A DNA stretch of 64,000 bases from Elgaria multicarinata webbii (Eukaryota > Chordata > Lepidosauria > Squamata > Anguidae): positions 89,574,226 through 89,638,225 of the forward strand of contig NC_086178.1 in the NCBI RefSeq assembly GCF_023053635.1, given 5' to 3'. This document shows, piece by piece, positions 43,026 to 53,724 of this stretch. Each line of letters begins with the position of its first letter. Position 1 is the stretch's first letter. Both the position numbers and the translations under genes were made by a program. The notes under the pieces are model-generated. The model made no database searches. It was not told where the DNA came from and was given only the letters and a program-made list of their open reading frames with translations.

Positions 43026-43485
43026 GGCAGTGCAATCCTATATATAACTACTCAGGAGCCCCATTGAGTTCAATGGGTTTTGCTCCATCCCAAGTAAGTA
43101 GTGGATAGTCAACCGTAGACTTTCAGTTCAACCTTATACATGTTCACTCAGAAGATCCTCTGCACAACCTGATTAGGTATGTATAAGAGCATAGCCTAAA
43201 ATCTCACCTTATTAGTTGCTTCGTTCCTTTGCAACTATCTGGGAAGTGTGTACATATGTGAGGGAAGAGCTCAAGGAAGGAGAGAACTTTACCCAACAGC
43301 AGCATTTTTGTATATTTTGTGCATGCTGTTGCTGCTACAACTGCAAAGATAACCCAAGAGTTGTAACATTATACCTCAAGCAAAGGAATCTTTTGCTAAA
43401 TTCTTCTTTGGAACTCCTACATGTTTACTCTGAAGTAAGATCCACTGTAGTGAATGAACCTTCCTTCCAAGTAAGTATACTTTGA
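43026..43485. repeat. Cluster of short palindromic repeat pieces
   Basis: Three pieces of the tgcaatcctat / ctcagaagtaag family sit within 460 bp (43026-43105, about 43130-43185, 43420-43485). The sequence between them is not recognised. Confidence 0.5.
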
Positions 43486-43507
43486 ACAGTAGACACAACC
43501 TTATAGC

Positions 43508-43707
43508 CAGTGGAGGCTGGTAGCTCCGATTTCAGCAGGGCTGTGAATTCATTCTGGGCTCCAATCAGAATTCTGAAGGAGCTATCCAAGGTGCTGAACC
43601 CTATCCCCAAAATAGGTTCAGCACCTTGGATAGCTGCGTTAGAGTTCTGGTTGAAATGCAGAATGGATTTACAGCCCCACCGAAAGCAGAGCCACCAGCC
43701 TCCACTG
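43508..43707. mobile_element. Foldback MITE next to the DNAJC9 promoter
   Basis: A 200-bp element that is almost entirely one imperfect palindrome. Outer ends cagtggaggctggt/accagcctccactg; inner core ctatccaaggtgctgaacc perfectly paired around a short loop. Flanking 8-mers cttatagc and ccgaaagc match at 5 of 8, fitting a hAT-type insertion. Confidence 0.78.
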
Positions 43708-43714
43708 CCGAAAG

Positions 43715-44440
43715 CCCGCCGCCAGCGGTGACCACCCGCAGGAATTAGCCCGCCGTAATGCGAGCTGTCCCTCGAGAGCGCCTGTCTGTCAGAGCCAAGC
43801 GGGTTACTCCAAAAGAGATAGAAAAAGTATAGAGTCACACACCTTGGTCGTCCATACTGACACTTCCGGTCTGAAATAGGTTTACCTATGCCAGAGCGGA
43901 GCTATAGAGAACGCATAAGGTTAGAGACTCACGGCCAAGAGCGGTTTTCAATATGTATCCCGCAGTTTTAGCCTGCGTGTCACTTTTCTTTTCCCCATCT
44001 CTAGGGTTCATCCCTCCTGCCGCGTTGTTGTTGTTGCTCGTTCGAGTGCGACATCTCCCGGCAGGGCCGTAAAGCGGCGCGGGAGAAAGAAACGGGGCGT
44101 GGCTGGCGGCAAAGCGGAGCTCGCGCGGGGCTACAGCTGCTGAGGAGGAGGAGGAGCGACGGCGGCGCTTCCGTAGCGGGTCATTGTGATGAGCGCGCGC
44201 TTTGACTAGGCGATGGGGCTGCTCGAGCTGTGCCAGGGGGCCTTCGGCGCCAACGACCTGTACCAGGTGCTGGGCGTGAAGCGCGAGGCGCCTGCGAGCG
44301 AGATCCGCCGCGGCTACCGCAAGGCCTCCCTGCGGGTGCACCCGGACCGCGCTGACCCGGCCGAGAAGGAGAAGGCCACCCTGCATTTCCAGGTGAGAGG
44401 AAGGAGCTGCGCCGGCCGGGGCTCTCCGTTTTCCGTGTCA
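43715..44440 (+). promoter_or_regulatory. CpG-island promoter of DNAJC9
   Basis: CpG-rich sequence runs from just after the foldback element into exon 1. It contains an ETS-type CACTTCCGGT at 43861-43870, an E2F-like GCGCGGGA at 44077-44084 and a GC/KLF box GGGGCGTGGC at about 44094-44103. No TATA box. E2F control would suit a histone chaperone used in S phase; this is inferred from motif and role only. Confidence 0.7.
44213..44392 (+). CDS. DNAJC9: DNAJC9 exon 1 (coding part)
   Basis: Sixty codons, very GC-rich. It holds most of the J domain, including HPD (residues 43-45), and ends KATLHFQ. Donor gtgaga. Confidence 0.96.
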
Positions 44441-47400
44441 GTCAAGGCCACTGAGGCACTTCGCGCCTTTTAACAGCGTGCATGAAGGCAGAAATCCGGC
44501 AGGTAAAGCTTTCACTATCACTGCCTGTCGGGAGGAAGAAAGGTCCTACCGTTTTCCCACCGTCATTAAGCGGGGTGGGGGAGGTAGAAAGTCTTTGGTA
44601 GGCGATATGGAGAGGCTTGGCAGGCCACAGCCAGCTGGTGGGCAGGAGGTTCCCTACTTCTGGGCTCCACAATTCAAGAAGGGTGCAGACAAGCTGGAGC
44701 GTGTTCAGAGGAGGGCAACCGAGATGATCAGGGTCTGGAAACAAAGCCCTGTGAAGAGAGACTGGAACAACTGGGCATGTTTAGCCTGGAGAAGAGAAGA
44801 TGGAGGGGAGACATGAGAGCACTCTTCAAATACTTAAAAGGTTGTCACACAGAGGAGGGCCAGGATCTCTTCTCGATCCTCCCAGAGTGCAGGACATGGA
44901 ATAATGGGCTCAAGTTAAAGGAAGCCAGATTCTGGCTGGACATCAGGAAAAACTTCCTGACTGTTTAGAGCAGTACGTACCTAGGGAGGTCGTTGGCTCT
45001 TTCACACTAGAGGCATTCAAGAGGCAGCTGGACAACCATCTGTCAAGGATGCTTTAGGGTGGATTCCTGTAGGCCCCTTCCAACTCTACTATTCTATGAT
45101 TTTGTCTTAGAGGAGGGCTAATATACTGCAACACTGTATGTATATATTTATTTATTTATAGAATTTATAAACCGCTCCATGTCTTTCATAAAAACGCCTG
45201 CGCATTTTTTTAAAGATAAAGGTAAAGCAGAAAAGAATCAAAATGCAGAAGAATAAAAAGTATTTAAATCAAATTATACCATGAAAACAGTGACTGGTAT
45301 TGCAGGTTTCACTTGTTCCCATGATCAACAAATTTAGTTAGTCAAGTGCCTATCAGTTTGGAAGTGAAATGAAACCACCCCAAAAATAAAGGAACCATTT
45401 CTGCATGCTTGGAGTGTGGGGGGATGATGCCCTATGTATGCCGATGCAAATATTATATGTTTGTAAATCAAAAGAAAAAGTTTTTTTTTTAAAAAAAACT
45501 TGACCAACAAGAACCTGTTGGTATCACAGTGCCCACTCTTTGGAACTCTCTACTGATACATATTAGACAGGGACCAACCATTCTGGGATTTTGACACCTA
45601 CTGAAAACATCCTTATTCCAATAAATTTTCGTAAAATTATGATCTTGTCCTTTTTCCATACTATCATGCTATTGTCGCTTATGCATTTTATACAGTCTTT
45701 ATTTTGGTTTTATACTGTATTATTTGTATATCACTTAGAAATAGCTTTTAATGTAAATGATTCTTAAATATTGATAAATAAGTAAATTAACTATACACAC
45801 ACCATTAAACAGACTACCACAGGACTCAGAACGCCACAGATTTTTGTGACATGTTAAACTAGTCTGGATTATGGTAGAGTCACAGTGACCTTGCATCAAT
45901 CATCTGTGAGGGGCCTAGTTTCTTGAGTTAGCATTAGGCCCTTGGTGATTCCTGACGGGAAATGCAATGAACCAAGGAAGCCTGCTTCAGGAACAGGAAC
46001 TACCACCTCAAGCACCTTGAGGCCTGCAGCCCCCACAGAGCTACAGGAGCCATTGGTCAGCTGTTTCCTGACCAAGTGAGAGGCATAGGAAAGGAGGTGA
46101 CATTTACGCCTCACCTTCCCTGCTCAGCCAAGAATATATGAATGGTTTATGTGTGTACTTCCTTGCTTTGGCCCTGCCCATCACTAGCTCCAGCCCCAGC
46201 AACTATTGGTATGCAGCCCCCAACTACTTACTCCAAGAGAAAAATAAAAAGGTTCTCTACCTTTATCCCAAGAGGAGTGTTTCTATTCAGGGCCTCTGCA
46301 GCCAGAAACGTGAGTGTTGTAGTTCTGTTTAGGCCTGATGGGGCTTGCTTATAGCGGAGCAGGGGCACCCATTTTCTCTCTTTTTCTGCCACAAACATTT
46401 CTCTCTTACTTCCCTCCTCCTGGGGAGGGACAGATTGCTCTTGCAAGAGATCTGAATTGATAATTTACAGAGAACTTTTGAAAGTGGATCAAGGCCCAAA
46501 GATTGCCCGTCCCTGCACTAGAAGGCTTCATGATCAGGGCTGACAAGCAACTCTGAACCTGAGCATTATATAGCTATGTGGAATTATCATCATCATCATA
46601 TATTTATTTCTTATCCGCCTCTTCCTTTGGATCGAGAGTTGAATCATAGAGTTGGAAGGGGTTGTAGAGGTCATCTAGTAGTCCAACCGCCTATTGTGGG
46701 GAGGGGAGGAATGGTAATGTAGAGTGGAAAAAGAAAAAGTAACCATTTCCCTTCTCTGTTTCCAGAAACATTCCTGTACTGTAGGTAGAGTAGTTTTAAA
46801 ATTTAATTGCATGCATGCTCCCAACCCAGTCTCACCTCCAGAATACATATGCAGTTAGGGTCTGGAGCAAACCAATTCCCTCCGCATATCATTTCCAAAC
46901 TGAGAAGCAGTCAACTGCTCAGGTTCACTGTTAGAGGGAATGATAACATAATATCAGTACTGGATTGATGAGGTGTCTTGATTTGTTTCCTCTCAGATTC
47001 TGGGCAAGGTGTATGCAGTGTTGAGTGACCAGGAGCTGCGAACTCTATATGACCAGCAGGGGATTGTGGATGAAGAATCAACTGTGCTGACCGAGGACCG
47101 CAACTGGGAAGAATACTGGAGGTTGCTCTTCAAAAAAGTGGGTCATTTCCCTTGACCTAGTAAAGTGTTGTGGGGGAGGGGTAGTCCTTATCACAAGATA
47201 AAATTGCCGTTTTTTTTCTTGGCTTCAAGGATTGATTTTTGCAAATCTGAGTCTTGTGTACATTTTTGTATAATATGTAAACCTATGATGATCTTTTCTC
47301 ACAGCTAGTCCAGTGCTTTTCGTTCATCCTTTTTTCAATACTTGCTCAAAACATGTTCAGTGCAATAGAAAAAGTGTGGTGTTCTATTCTTCCTTGTGGT

Positions 47401-49966
47401 TTTATGTAGTGGCAAATAGTGACAGTTCTTAAATACTTTTCTATTCTGTTCCTACTCTGCCTAACTTTGTATATAGATTATATTCTCCCATAAAGGTTCA
47501 GTATAGATGAATTCAAATTAACAAGGTAAATATTTTAAACAACAATTTAGAATGGAAAAAGGTGCATATAACTAATGAACTTTTTGTTTGTTCATGGAAT
47601 TTAACTTTTTTTAATCAATTAGATAAGTGTAAAAGACATTGAAGATTTTGAAAAGAAGTACAAAGATTCTGCAGAAGAGCTGGTGGACATTAAATCATCG
47701 TATGAGGACTTTAAAGGCGATATGGACAGAATTATGGATTCTGTGCTGTGTGTTGATTATACAGATGAACCAAGAATAAGAAAGATTATCCAACATGCCA
47801 TTGACGCTGGAGAACTTCCATCCTATAAAGCTTTTGTAAAAGAGTCTAAGCAAAAGACAAGTGCAAGAAAAAGGAGGGTATGTTTGTTGGAGATGGCAAA
47901 ATTGATCATACTTGTATTTAATTACAGTTCTGAATGTTCATGGTTTAACACATCACCTTTATTTCATATTTCACTGCTTTGTCTTTTCAAATGTAGCATC
48001 TGTTGTGGGTTGAACGAGTATTCCAATTGCAGAGGGGACCCAGTCCCCTTAGCTTTTATGCTGGTCCCCTTAGCTACTCGTTTAAAAGTATAAGGTGGGG
48101 AATAATATGGCTCAAACGAGGGGAAGTCAAGGGTAGGCCTGATGGGTTTCATTAAGGATCCCCCATACCTTTCTTCCACCCTAAAGTTCTGCCCACAGAT
48201 TGTAAAATAAAATACACATAGTACTACATTTATTTCTTGTAAGTCACTGAGTGAATCCACCAAATCCAAAATTGTCGTATTTGCTAGGTCCAAAATGAGA
48301 ATCTTCTGGAATTTTATGTTATAGTCTCATCTATTTAATATTTATGGCATTGAGTGTGTGCTCATCATTTAATATATACATTAGAATCCACATGCAGTTC
48401 AGAAAAAATATATGTTGGGTTTTCTTCATCCTGGGACTTAAAGCAAGGTTCCCTAACAATATTCAAGCTGCTGTGGGAATTCTAATGTTTACATTAAATC
48501 TTAACAAATTGTTGGTTGCTGCAATCAATTATTTGATTGAGAAACAAACTTAAACTTTATTTCCACAACTGTTATTGTTTCAGGCTGAACAAGAAGCTAA
48601 AGAGGCAGAACAATCAAGAGAAGAACTGGGTCTTGGCGAAGGGGAAGATGACTTGAAAGCACTAATTCAAGTAAGACTGAAAAAAGATACAAATCTTAAG
48701 TTATGTATAGCACTGCCTTTTGTGTGTTGGGGTGTGTATTAATTGTAAATCATTCAAACCTCTCAACAATGCAGAACTAATTTTATTTAGAGAGCAATTC
48801 TGTGGCCCCTAGACAGCATCTGGGAGGCCATAAGGTAGTTTGGATTCCTGGATCCATGGTCGGAGGCAGCACTCCAGTCTTGGACTCAGGAGTCCGAGCT
48901 TGCCTCCCCTCCCAGCCAGCATGGAGAGACCTGCACTGCCTGCCTCTCTGAGTTCGCAAAAGCAATCTTCGGGAGGAAGGAAAGGGGGCAGGGAAGAGAG
49001 GGGACTGGGGAGACTGGCTTAGAAAGAATCCTCCAGTCTCTCCAGCATGCTTCTCTCCCTCTCTGCAGAGCCCCAGCTAGACAGGCAAAAACGCCCATCT
49101 AGCAAAAATGCCGAATGGGAAGAGCATGGAGGCGAAAATTGCTCTGCCTAGGATGCCCTTTAGCCTCCGAGTTCAGAGGCTGATGTGCATCCTTATAGGG
49201 TTGCACCCTCAATGTTCACTATCAGGATAGGCAAAAGCAACGGGTTCCCCCAAGGATCTGTATTGGGGTCAGTGCTGTATAATTTATTCATAAACAATCT
49301 GGAGTCAGGTAAGCAGTGAGTAAGACAGGTTTTCAGTTGACACCACAATTTTCGTGATTATAATGTACAAAGCAGAACATCTCTGCAGGGGCCTCTAAAC
49401 TGGGTGAATTGTCAGCAAATTATATTTAGTATAAGTAGATGTAAAGTGATTCATATTAGGACAAAAAACCAACCTAATTTCACATATATGGTGATAGAAT
49501 CTGAATTGGGCTGTGGCCAAGCAAATATTTTGTCTGCAGCGATTCATAGAAAGAGTTGCAATTTCTTTATAGTTTCACCTTGAACAGTATTTTTCATACT
49601 ATCAGGAATCTGATTTCTTTAGTTTATTCTGCACGTATTCCTTGTTTAAAATATCAGTGTACATAATGTCGAAATCCAGATTTAGTCATGGTTTCAGTGG
49701 ACCCATTGAAATCAATATCAGCATGACGAAGTTTGCATTCCAACCCATTTTCATATGATCTTGATCAAGTGTCAAGCCTTTTGTTGTAGAAGCTAGTGGA
49801 ATATTTGTGAACTCACTCAACCAGTGTGTTTTTGGTCATTTAACAGAGCAGAAATGAGAATCGAAAAAAAGAAATGGATGGATTTCTGGCTCAAATGGAA
49901 GGAAAGTATGGAAACAAATCCAAAAAAGGAGGAAAGAAAACAGCACCCAAGAAAGGAATGAAATGA
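44213..49966 (+). CDS. DNAJC9: DNAJC9, J-domain histone co-chaperone
   Basis: Type C J-protein that stimulates HSP70 and binds histone H3-H4, acting in nucleus and cytosol during chromatin assembly. Five exons (44213-44392, 46997-47137, 47623-47877, 48584-48670, 49847-49966) join in frame to 260 aa, the human length as I recall it. The J domain spans about residues 15-82, with the HPD triad at 43-45 (RVHPDRADP) and LYDQQG at its end. The histone-binding helical part follows ([40 protein letters not shown]), then a Lys/Glu-rich coiled stretch and a basic tail ending KKGMK. The start [17 protein letters not shown] matches the family N-terminus. FAM149B1 converges from the other strand, as in human. 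Confidence 0.97.
44645..45101 (+). mobile_element. CR1 LINE, ORF2 C-terminus and 3' end
   Basis: Reads [20 protein letters not shown], the [10 protein letters not shown] block, [19 protein letters not shown], then [19 protein letters not shown] over several frames. It ends in the classic CR1 terminus aactctactattctatgatt. 5'-truncated. Confidence 0.9.
45520..45790 (+). mobile_element. Worn LINE C-terminus and 3' end
   Basis: ccactctttggaactctcta (FGTL, LWNSL-like) and a 3' UTR with gtatatcacttagaaatagc and ttgataaataagtaaa. A LINE tail on the minus strand lies just before it, at about 45145-45185. Confidence 0.5.
46630..46692 (-). mobile_element. CR1 3' terminus
   Basis: gaatcatagagttggaaggg, then gtagaggtcatctagtagtc: the reverse complement of the CR1 3' end. 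Confidence 0.8.
46997..47137 (+). CDS. DNAJC9: DNAJC9 exon 2
   Basis: Forty-seven codons: the end of the J domain ([20 protein letters not shown]) and [15 protein letters not shown]. Acceptor ttcctctcag, donor gtgggt. Confidence 0.96.
47623..47877 (+). CDS. DNAJC9: DNAJC9 exon 3
   Basis: Eighty-five codons, from [20 protein letters not shown] to [10 protein letters not shown]: the core of the histone-binding region. Acceptor ttaatcaattag, donor gtatgt. Confidence 0.96.
48584..48670 (+). CDS. DNAJC9: DNAJC9 exon 4
   Basis: Twenty-nine codons, acidic ([20 protein letters not shown], then EDDLKALIQ). Acceptor ttgtttcag, donor gtaaga. Confidence 0.95.
48783..49205 (+). repeat. Unclassified GC-richer interspersed repeat
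   Basis: ctagacagcatctgggaggc, ttcctggatccatggtcgga and aggagtccgagcttgcc match the reverse strand of 2545-2690. The rest, to about 49205, is GC-rich and non-coding. It sits in DNAJC9 intron 4, directly before a CR1 fragment. Confidence 0.5.
49210..49560 (+). mobile_element. CR1 reverse-transcriptase fragment
   Basis: Reads [20 protein letters not shown], then the downstream CR1 block with atgtaaagtgattcatatta and caaaaaaccaacctaatttc. Old and frameshifted. Confidence 0.75.
49847..49966 (+). CDS. DNAJC9: DNAJC9 exon 5 (terminal coding part)
   Basis: Thirty-nine codons and a TGA stop ([20 protein letters not shown], then a Lys-rich tail). Acceptor catttaacag. Confidence 0.96.
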   Translation, partial: SRNENRKKEMDGFLAQMEGKYGNKSKKGGKKTAPKKGMK

Positions 49967-50390
49967 CTTTTTATAAATGTTCCAACTTCTTTTCTTCCAT
50001 TAACATTAATCTTACTTTGAAGCAGCTAAGGAACAACATGCTTTCATCGATTCCTTGCAAATGATATAGAGTAGATGACACATTCAGAAAAAGTGAGATC
50101 TATAAATAAAGCTGCTATGAAACTCTTCTAAGCGCTGCAGGACTCTAGGTGACGTTTAGCAGGACTACAGTTGTCTAGCAAGATTGCTGTAAACAATGAA
50201 ATGGTTGACACAAAAAGCTTGGTCAGGCTAAAAATCTGCCATCCTATATTTATGGGGGGGGGGAGTTTGCTGCAGGAATATGTGTAATCACTTTTGAACA
50301 TACTTAGAGTCAAATATGGCAAATATTGTCAATTTTGTATAAAAAAATTGAAGCTTTTGTTAAACTTAATAAAACACATTTTTGAAAAGT
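49967..50390 (+). other. DNAJC9: DNAJC9 3' UTR with two poly(A) signals
   Basis: AATAAA at 50105-50110 (in tataaataaa) and at 50368-50373. Non-coding, no repeat recognised apart from a short G run near 50256. The transcript could end at about 50130 or 50390. Confidence 0.7.
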
Positions 50391-50394
50391 AGTT

Positions 50395-51080
50395 ATGAAA
50401 AAAAATATTTACTGGAGGAACATAAAGCTGTTAGAAAACATTAAGTTGACTTATCACAGATACAGTAAGAGAAAGCCTATCCCAGGTCTGGATTTATGCT
50501 ACTGGCCCACCAGTTTCACCAGGCATCAATCCCTTGTCACAAGCAGGAAAATCTCTGATCAACAGCTGATAGGAGGTAATAGGCTTTCCCTGCTCTATTT
50601 ATGTTTTTAAGTGTCTAATTGCTGTAGGGGGTTGCTTCTGGGGAGCAGAGGGCTAACTCTGTGAACAATACAGTGGAGTGGGGAGGGGTCTGGATAATCC
50701 TGTTGGGCGGGCTACGTTCAAGCAGTGGGGTGGCCATGCCACAATTGGCATACCACTCTTAATATGCTTCCCCAAGCTTGTGTCCACCTCCCAGTGTTGC
50801 AACTAGGTTTTCTCCCTGCCCACCCTATTGTAAGCCAGCCAGAGCTCTGGGATCAAGCTATGCAGCACCCAATGAACCTGCCAAAAATGCTGCCGCAGAG
50901 AGATCTTTAGGCCATCTTTCATTGCCTTAGGTGTAGTGGAATCGGCCAATGCTAGGTCTTCAGCCTATCAAAAACAGAATTTGTGACAGCAGTGCTTACT
51001 GCAGCTGCCAATGCCAAATGGTATGGAGAAAATGGATAGGGAGATGTTTTTCTCCATGTCTCAGTACTAGAATTCTGAGT
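50395..51080. other. DNAJC9-FAM149B1 spacer, first part
   Basis: Contains a weak inverted pair (gaaagcctat near 50472; ataggctttc near 50579) that may mark a worn MITE. Otherwise nothing recognised. Confidence 0.4.
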
Positions 51081-51084
51081 AATC

Positions 51085-51400
51085 CAATGAAACTGAGTTG
51101 TGGAAGATTCAGGACAGATAAAAGGAAGAAGTCCTTCATGCAGGGCATACACTAAAGAATTCAGGACAGCTTTCCCAGGGATTAGACAATTCATTGAGGA
51201 TAAGGCTACCAATGGTTACCGGTCATGATGGCATATACCCTCCAGTATCAGATAGCGTTGCCTATGTGTATCAGTTGCTAGAGAGCAAGAGCGGGAGGGT
51301 GGGTGCTATTGCACTTATAGCCTGCTTGTGGGCTTCCTGTAGGCATCTGGTTGGACACACTGAACAGAATGTTAGGCTAGACAGGCCCTTATCTTCTTAG
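51085..51400 (+). mobile_element. CR1-type LINE 3' terminus
   Basis: ggataaggctaccaatggtt, ccggtcatgatggcatatac, cctgcttgtgggcttcctgt, then gaacagaatgttaggctaga: the same 3' end family as the minus-strand piece at 7143. Confidence 0.75.
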
Positions 51401-51492
51401 TCAACCAGCAAGTTGTCCCTGCCTTACTGCCTTGGAAGAGTAATGCTGAAAGATGAAACAACCCTGTAAATGCTCCCACCCCCAGAGACTCA

Positions 51493-51633
51493 GGCCATAG
51501 CTAGACCAGGCCTATATCCCGGGATCGTCCTGGGATCATCCCTGTGCATCCAAATGACACACAGGGGATCCCGGGAGCGGGCAGGGACGACTCCTCCATT
51601 TGCCTGGGATAATCCTTAGGTCTAACTAAGGCC
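51493..51633. mobile_element. Palindromic MITE
   Basis: Inverted ends ggccatagctagacc and ggtctaactaaggcc; inside, tcccgggatcgtcctgggat and cacacaggggatcccgggag form further complementary blocks. Confidence 0.65.
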
Positions 51634-51954
51634 ATAGATTAGTGACTTTGAATAGGAGTATGAATAGGGGCCTGATAGTGTGCCAGTCACGGATATAACA
51701 ATTAAGATGCATAATGATTACACTAGTGAGAGCCAAAAGGTATATTAGTTAGCGCCCCAGGTTCAACATCCAAAAGTTCAATAGGAGACCTTTGGGTAGA
51801 CATTCTCAGCCTAACCTACTTTGCAGGATAGTTGTGAGGAAAAAATGGAGAGGAGGATTATCTACACCGCCTTGCGTTCCTTAAGAGGAAAAAAGGCGGG
51901 ATATAAATGCAATAAATAAAATTTAAAATGGGGATGGGAGGAACCATGTAGTGT

Positions 51955-53560
51955 ACTACCATGTTTATTTAAAGTATTTTTGGTTTACCTCTCAATGAGT
52001 GCTTGAGGTGATGTACAGTAGAAATAAAATTAAAATACAAAAATACAATGTATCTTAAAACGGGATTGATAAAAAATAGCATTAACTATCATCTTCACCA
52101 GCTGCATAAAGAACACTTGTCTCATCTCCCTGGTTCCACAACTGGGGTGCTACTACGCAAAAGGCCCTGTTACAAGTGCCCAGCAACCTCACCTTTCTAG
52201 GAAGTGGGACACACAACAAGGCCTCAAATGACTACCACAAATTTGGGGCAGGTTCATATAGAAGAAGGTTGTCTTTCAGATATCCCGACCTTAAGCCATT
52301 TAGGGCTATATTGGTAAAAAAACCAAAACATATTAAATTGAGCTCAGAAACAAATTGCAAGCCAGTGCAACTGTTTCCATACCAATATTATGTGATAAAA
52401 CAGCAGACAAAGGTGTAGCCAGCACATTTGCACTAGCTGAATTTTTCAGACAGTCTTCAAGGGCAGCCCCACGTAGAGCACATTAAAGTAAATGATTAAG
52501 GCATGGATCATTGTAGCCAGAACCATCTAAACTGGTGCAAAGGAAATCCATTGGCTAATGGGACAATCAAGGTAGACATTTTCAGCATTACTGTCATGAC
52601 TAGGCCTGTTCCTCTTAGGCTGGGGGAAGGAGTTTCAGGCAATCAGATTCTGAAACAGAAGAGACGGCGCCAGAAACATACCAGCCTACATGGGGAGTGG
52701 AGGAGGTGCCTCTCAAGGGCCCTTCGCCAGCTGAGAATGAATTTTGCCATTGCCTTATATATGAAAACTAACACAGTCTGTAAGAAAACAATATTGTTCT
52801 GAGGGGGAGGGAACTTCAAGGCTATCTGATCCTAGAGTATGCCGCAGACTAAAATGGGCGGAACTAAAGGAAGGTGAGAGAAGGTTGGCCTGACTAGCTT
52901 CTCGCCAATGGGCTTCTTCAGAACCAGTCTCCCTGAAGTTAAAGCATTCTGGGAAGAGGGCTTTCCGTTCTTCTTGAAAAGACAATTGTCTCACTTAGTT
53001 TGCATAATTTTGCCTGGAGGAAAGTTCCTAGAAGTTACTCTCTTCAGGTGGGAAGAGACGTTTATTGCCTGGATAAAGCTTTGTGGATTACATGGCAGAC
53101 TCCCTTTATTGTCTCCCAATAAGGCAGGAGTTTTTAGAGAAACATGACTATTACCTTGTGAGAAACCTTCCCAAATAGAAATGAAAGCACCACAACAGTG
53201 CCCTCAAGTCAATTATCAGCCAAACATCCCAGAAAGATACCATGTTCAATGGTACTGAATGCCTTTGAGAGATTCAGTAGAAACAACAGGGATACTTTCC
53301 CCATCTCCCTCCCAGCATTAGTCATTACCAAAGGCATTTTTTGTCCCATAATTCAGTTTCATCCAAGAGAACCTGGAGTTGTGAGGCCCCACCTTCTCCA
53401 AGACCTTACTCAAAAAATGGAGATTCAAAACTGGCTGCTAATTATCATGGTTGTTAGGAACCAGTGAAGGCTTCTTCAGTAAAGGTCTTATTCCAGCCTC
53501 CTTTAGAGAAACTGGAACATGGATTTCTTTCAATACGGCATTAACAATCTACACCCCTCC
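51955..53560 (-). mobile_element. L2/CR1-group LINE, internally deleted, hosting a solo LTR
   Basis: On the minus strand the text near 53285-53235 reads NLSKAFSTIEHGI ([13 protein letters not shown] box). About 52480-52455 gives the LDYCNALYxGLP block, and about 52390-52340 the HWLPVCF-like block. A 3' UTR follows to about 51955. With the LTR removed, too little lies between the two RT blocks, so part of ORF2 is missing. Frames are broken. Confidence 0.7.
52592..53149. mobile_element. Solo LTR (LTR retrotransposon fossil) inside the LINE
   Basis: A 558-bp unit that starts TGTCATG, has a matching inverted terminus at its right end, and is flanked on both sides by the 5-bp direct repeat ATTAC. 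No internal gag/pol region is present. Probably Gypsy-like from the terminus and the 5-bp duplication; younger than the LINE it interrupts. Family not certain. Confidence 0.7.
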
Positions 53561-53724
53561 ACCCCCTGGCAGCTTAGACATGGGACTAAGCTAAGGAGAA
53601 CATGGTTGGCCTGACCTGTCCTTTGAGCTCCATGGAGAAAAGGCAGGATGTTAATGAAATTTCAAGGGACCACCATTCCTAAAACCAGGAGCCAGGCCCT
53701 AGACTTGATATTTAATCAAATTCA

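Larger units (their letters stand above)
39525..43700. other. TFAM-DNAJC9 intergenic region
   Basis: Filled with repeats: split SINE plus L2 (39645-40542), worn LINE pieces (41240-42490), a LINE tail (42893-42960), palindromic repeats (43026-43485) and a foldback element (43508-43707). 40550-41230 shows nothing recognised. No trace of MRPS16 or BICC1 coding sequence was seen. Confidence 0.65.
44393..46996 (+). other. DNAJC9 intron 1
   Basis: It holds a CR1 3' part (44645-45101), a LINE tail (about 45140-45200), an L2-like C-terminal fragment (about 45520-45790) and a reverse CR1 terminus (46630-46692). The stretch 45800-46600 shows nothing I recognise. Confidence 0.7.

Noticed and set aside
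43886-44386. Open frame of 166 codons antisense to DNAJC9 exon 1
   Set aside because: Long only because GC-rich coding sequence has few stops on the other strand. The sense strand clearly encodes the J domain.
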